In this document: one piece after another, positions 5,859 through 7,570 of the stretch
Position numbering within the stretch: position 1 is the stretch's first letter
Layout of the letters: every line of letters begins with the position of its first letter
Assembly (NCBI GenBank): GCA_016929465.1
Contig: JAFGIT010000118.1
Location: 1-7,570 of the forward strand
DNA: 7,570 nucleotides
Reading direction: 5' to 3'
Source of the DNA: Candidatus Coatesiibacteriota bacterium
GTDB taxonomy: Bacteria; B130-G9
Made by a program: the position numbers and the translations under genes
The notes under the pieces: generated by a model
Told to the model about the DNA's origin: nothing
Database searches by the model: none
Seen by the model: only the letters and a program-made list of their open reading frames with translations

Positions 5859-6338
5859 ATGCCAATCAACATCAACGAAGAACTGAAGTTCATCGCGACA
5901 ACGCTGAACGAGTCGCGCGTCGATTACGCCCTCTGCGGCGGACTCGCGGTCGCGATCTACGGCTTCCCACGCGCCACGATGGACATCGACATCATCCTCG
6001 AGGAAACCACCCTCGAATCCGCAACTTCCGCCGTCAGAAGCCTCGGATACGTCAGACTGCCCGACCTCAAAATCTTCAACATGGGCAAGGGCCGAGACCT
6101 GAGGGTCCACTGCTTCGAAAAGACCGTCGCCGAAGACACGCTCTCGCTCGATTTCGGCATCGTCCCGCCATTTTTGGAAAGAATCTGGCGAGACCGAGTG
6201 ACGGTCAGGATAGATAACTACGAGCTGAGCGTCGTCTCTCTAGACGGCCTCAAACAAATGAAGCGAATGTCCGGCAGGCCTCAGGATCTGGCGGATATAG
6301 AGCGGCTGGAGGAGCTGGAACGCGATGACGGAGATTGA
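5859..6338 (+). CDS. MNT/AbiEii-type nucleotidyltransferase-fold protein
   Basis: 159 residues from the ATG at 5859. GAGGAG (5841-5846) precedes it by 12 bases; the TTG at 5847 abuts that site and is less likely. The N-terminal half carries the nucleotidyltransferase signature: CGGLAVAIYGFPRATMDIDI has GG at 27-28, R38, T40 and the two metal-binding aspartates D42 and D44. A third acidic residue, D98, is in LSLDFG. The C-terminus has the family ending LDGLKQMKRMSGRPQDLADIERL. Such stand-alone proteins are found as toxin or antitoxin halves (AbiEii, MenA, MNT of HEPN/MNT pairs) or as uncharacterised nucleotide transferases. No HEPN or AbiEi partner is visible: upstream is 490 bases of repeats and downstream a decayed gene on the other strand. 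Family certain; role open. Confidence 0.85.
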   Translation: MPININEELKFIATTLNESRVDYALCGGLAVAIYGFPRATMDIDIILEETTLESATSAVRSLGYVRLPDLKIFNMGKGRDLRVHCFEKTVAEDTLSLDFGIVPPFLERIWRDRVTVRIDNYELSVVSLDGLKQMKRMSGRPQDLADIERLEELERDDGD

Positions 6339-6339
6339 C

Positions 6340-6480
6340 TTAGGAACTGATACCACCGGGCTTCGGCACACGACAGACTTCGCCGAAGCTGCCAACCTTG
6401 TCCTCCCAAAAGGGGAACGAGCCGCGGCTGATTACTAGTTCATACGAGCTATCGGGGAAGGGCATGGAGGCTCTAGGCGT
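6340..6480 (-). pseudogene. Decayed class I SAM-dependent methyltransferase fragment
   Basis: On the minus strand this frame encodes ASMPFPDSSYELVISRGSFP, then FWEDKVGSFGEVCRVPKPGG and a TAA at 6340-6342. It matches the centre of Methyltransf_11-type enzymes: the (L/M)PFPD(N/S)S(F/Y)(D/E)LV strand and the E..RV.KPGG motif. The SAM-binding motif I region (GxGxG) and the entire C-terminal third are absent. The upstream side runs into the repeat at 6481-6571 and a stop at 6562-6564. The stop lies only two bases from the convergent nucleotidyltransferase gene. It is a remnant, probably cut by rearrangement, with no expected activity. Confidence 0.65.
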
Positions 6481-6571
6481 GACGTTCGACATCGCTACTA
6501 GCCTCGCCTTGCCTGAGTTCTTCGTCCGGGCGCTGGCCGGAGCGGGCTGACGGCCTGGGCATCACCACCGC
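6481..6571 (+). repeat. Direct repeat copy A, related to the TR 3' flank
   Basis: Hand alignment with 7228-7318 gives 79 of 91 identical bases without gaps; the first 51 differ at only two sites. Weaker similarity continues to about 6588 (catcca against catccg). On the minus strand the read-through peptide MDASAARW-stop parallels TDVFAVQR-stop after the TR-like segment, so copy A looks like the tail of a lost template or variable repeat. Confidence 0.8.
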
Positions 6572-6599
6572 GCGGCGGAGGCATCCATATCCCGTGCCG

Positions 6600-6830
6600 C
6601 TAAACTGCCGCTATCTCTTCGACCGCGAGGTTCTCAAACTGCATCAGTGGCTGATGCCCAGCGAACTTCAAGTGCTCGTGGGCAGAGAGTATCTCCATAC
6701 CCACAACGCCGCCCTTTGGATCGCAGTCAATCGCCACGTCCTCGCTGAGCCTCAGAGTCGTAACCTCATGCTTACCATCCACGAATTGGAGGTAGAGCGC
6801 ATCAACCTTGGGGTCATAGCTTATTTTCAT
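6600..6830 (-). CDS. DUF2283 family small protein (probable antitoxin-like partner)
   Basis: 76 residues, reading MKISYDPKVDALYLQF...TLRLSEDVAIDCDPKGGVVGMEILSA, the typical DUF2283 pattern (KI.YD...DALYI.........E....ID.D..G.vvGIEIL.A). I chose the ATG at 6828-6830: GAGAGGG lies six bases before it and the protein then begins as the family usually does. The ATG two codons upstream abuts the ribosome site. It starts 11 bases after the stop of the DUF4258 gene, so the two are translationally close and surely one transcript. DUF2283 proteins are uncharacterised and often adjacent to DUF4258 genes. An antitoxin role is inferred from that pairing and the small size. Confidence 0.85.
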   Translation of the reverse strand: MKISYDPKVDALYLQFVDGKHEVTTLRLSEDVAIDCDPKGGVVGMEILSAHEHLKFAGHQPLMQFENLAVEEIAAV

Positions 6831-6841
6831 CGGCATCCCTC

Positions 6842-7102
6842 TCAGAAATAGAAAGCATAGACTGTCACAACGATTATCTCTCCCTGCTCCTCGACCGCGA
6901 TGGGAACCACTTGCTTAACTGCATACCACTTCCCACCCCAGTAGTTGTCGAAGGCGAAGCTTCGTCTGAAGCAGAGGCGGTCCTTCTTCGCGGGCATTCT
7001 CTCGCCGTTTCGTATCGCCTCCAGCGCCTCGCTCTCAGTCACGCCCCGCTGCTCCATCTTCGATAGCGCATGGTCGGAGAAAACAATCCTCTGCTCTGTC
7101 AT
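6842..7102 (-). CDS. DUF4258 family small protein (putative toxin-like partner)
   Basis: 86 residues from the ATG at 7100-7102, with AGGCGG two bases upstream (close spacing). The start FSDHALSKMEQRGVTESEALEAIRNGE is the DUF4258 hallmark (H A...M..RGIT..EV..AI..G), and the C-terminus ends in a hydrophobic strand, IIVVTVYAFYF, as usual. The length is normal for the family and nothing is broken. It is the first gene of the pair with DUF2283. The pair is a predicted toxin-antitoxin-like module by gene size, order and recurrence, not by direct evidence in this sequence. Both genes lie between the direct repeats 6481-6571 and 7228-7318. Confidence 0.85.
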   Translation of the reverse strand: MTEQRIVFSDHALSKMEQRGVTESEALEAIRNGERMPAKKDRLCFRRSFAFDNYWGGKWYAVKQVVPIAVEEQGEIIVVTVYAFYF

Positions 7103-7126
7103 AACCGCCTAATGACACTCTAGTAT

Positions 7127-7143
7127 GTTTGTATTGTGCAAAC
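7127..7143. promoter_or_regulatory. Inverted repeat upstream of the DUF4258/DUF2283 pair
   Basis: GTTTG / CAAAC arms flank TATTGTG, 25 bases before the DUF4258 start codon. The position fits an operator for autoregulation, common in toxin-antitoxin pairs. The arms are only 5 bp, so chance is possible. Confidence 0.3.
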
Positions 7144-7227
7144 CCTTTCGGAAAAATATCTCCAAGAGAAGCATATCAAGATTGCGTCGAGCTGTCCAAC
7201 GCCCTGTCGCGGTGATCGCCGCGGCGG

Positions 7228-7318
7228 GACGTTCGACATCGCTACTAGCCCCGCCTCGCCTGAGTTCTTCGTCCGGGCTAATGCCGGAGCGGGATAACGG
7301 CCGGGTCATCACCGCTGC
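7228..7318 (+). repeat. Direct repeat copy B, directly 3' of the TR-like segment
   Basis: Partner of 6481-6571 (79/91 identical). On the minus strand it starts at the end of the reading frame that runs through the TR-like segment (stop TGA at 7309-7311) and extends about 80 bases past it. Confidence 0.8.
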
Positions 7319-7368
7319 ACTGCGAAGACATCCGTAAACGCCGCCGTCTGGCCATGCGATGAGCTGCA

Positions 7369-7476
7369 AAGACGAAAACCGTTGTTGTTGTTCCGGTTCC
7401 TCGGGTTGTTCCTTTTGCGGTTTGCCGACCGGCAGTTCTGGGCGTTGTTGTTCCAGCTGCCGCCGCGTATGACCCT
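7369..7476 (-). repeat. Probable DGR template repeat (TR)
   Basis: On the minus strand this encodes RVIRGGSWNNNAQNC, RSANRKRNNPRNRNNNN and GFRL. Twelve of 36 codons are AAC, placed at the positions that vary in C-type-lectin/FGE variable proteins. AAY codons are typical of DGR templates because adenine mutagenesis of them cannot create stop codons. The segment is not a normal gene: an in-frame TAA (7510-7512) lies nine codons upstream of its first residue, there is no start codon in between, and no FGE body precedes it. The frame runs on to a stop at 7309-7311. No reverse transcriptase or Avd gene is visible within the window. Confidence 0.72.
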
Positions 7477-7509
7477 GCCTTCGCCTTTCGGAACTTCTAT
7501 GGCGCCGCA

Positions 7510-7570
7510 TTAAAATACGACGCCCCGTATGTTGCGCACCTCATCACCCGGCTTTAGGCGGGGGGCCGAC
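7510..7570 (-). CDS. Possible C-terminal end of a gene entering from the right edge
   Basis: Nineteen codons before the TAA at 7510-7512 are open to the window edge and read SAPRLKPGDEVRNIRGVVF. If real, this is the 3' end of a gene just upstream of the TR-like segment, where DGRs can carry an accessory (Avd) or reverse transcriptase gene. The fragment is too short to assign. Confidence 0.25.
   Translation of the reverse strand, partial: SAPRLKPGDEVRNIRGVVF

Noticed and set aside
5847-5859. TTG start for the nucleotidyltransferase, and TTGACA (5847-5852) as a -35 box
   Set aside because: The TTG directly abuts GAGGAG, too close for initiation. No -10 follows the TTGACA at a usable distance.
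7109-7510. 133-residue minus-strand open frame starting at the ATG 7508-7510
   Set aside because: It overlaps the TR-like segment in another frame, is low-complexity (Arg/Gln/Glu-rich) and shows no family pattern. It is an artefact of the repetitive AAC codons.
6343-7570. Reverse transcriptase gene near the TR
   Set aside because: No frame shows the YxDD-type motif or RT length on either strand; any RT must lie outside the window.

Overview
The window looks like accessory DNA from an uncultured, probably Gram-negative bacterium of moderate GC content. This is inferred from a C25 (gingipain-type) peptidase C-terminus, a secreted formylglycine-generating-enzyme-like (FGE) protein, dispersed GC-rich hairpin repeats and signs of a diversity-generating retroelement (DGR). 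No ribosomal or other phylogenetic marker is present, so no taxon can be named.

Left part (1-742): the 3' end of a plus-strand C25-family peptidase gene, a Rho-independent-type hairpin terminator and a short dispersed repeat. Middle block (743-5368, minus strand): a secreted FGE/C-type-lectin-fold protein followed by two tandem paralogous membrane proteins. Each paralog has one N-terminal membrane segment, about 250 residues of probably extracytoplasmic sequence, and a C-terminal CPBP (CAAX/Abi-type) intramembrane protease domain. The three genes run in one direction and the same two repeat families lie on both sides of them, so they look like a block. Region 5369-5858 has no gene but is dense in hairpins, inverted repeats and short direct repeats.

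Right part (5859-7570): a plus-strand nucleotidyltransferase-fold gene of the MNT/AbiEii type; a decayed methyltransferase fragment; a small minus-strand gene pair, DUF4258 then DUF2283, resembling a toxin-antitoxin cassette; and, at the right edge, an adenine-rich non-initiated segment encoding an Asn-rich C-type-lectin motif. Twelve AAC codons sit at the positions that vary in such proteins, which is the signature of a DGR template repeat (TR). About 91 bases downstream of this TR recur next to the methyltransferase remnant, so the DUF4258/DUF2283 pair lies between two direct repeats.

How the parts fit: the last 36 codons of the FGE-like gene align without gaps to the TR. Its changes are concentrated at the TR's AAC codons, but enough non-adenine bases differ that it is not a recent product of this TR. 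No reverse transcriptase is visible; it would have to lie beyond the right edge or elsewhere in the genome.
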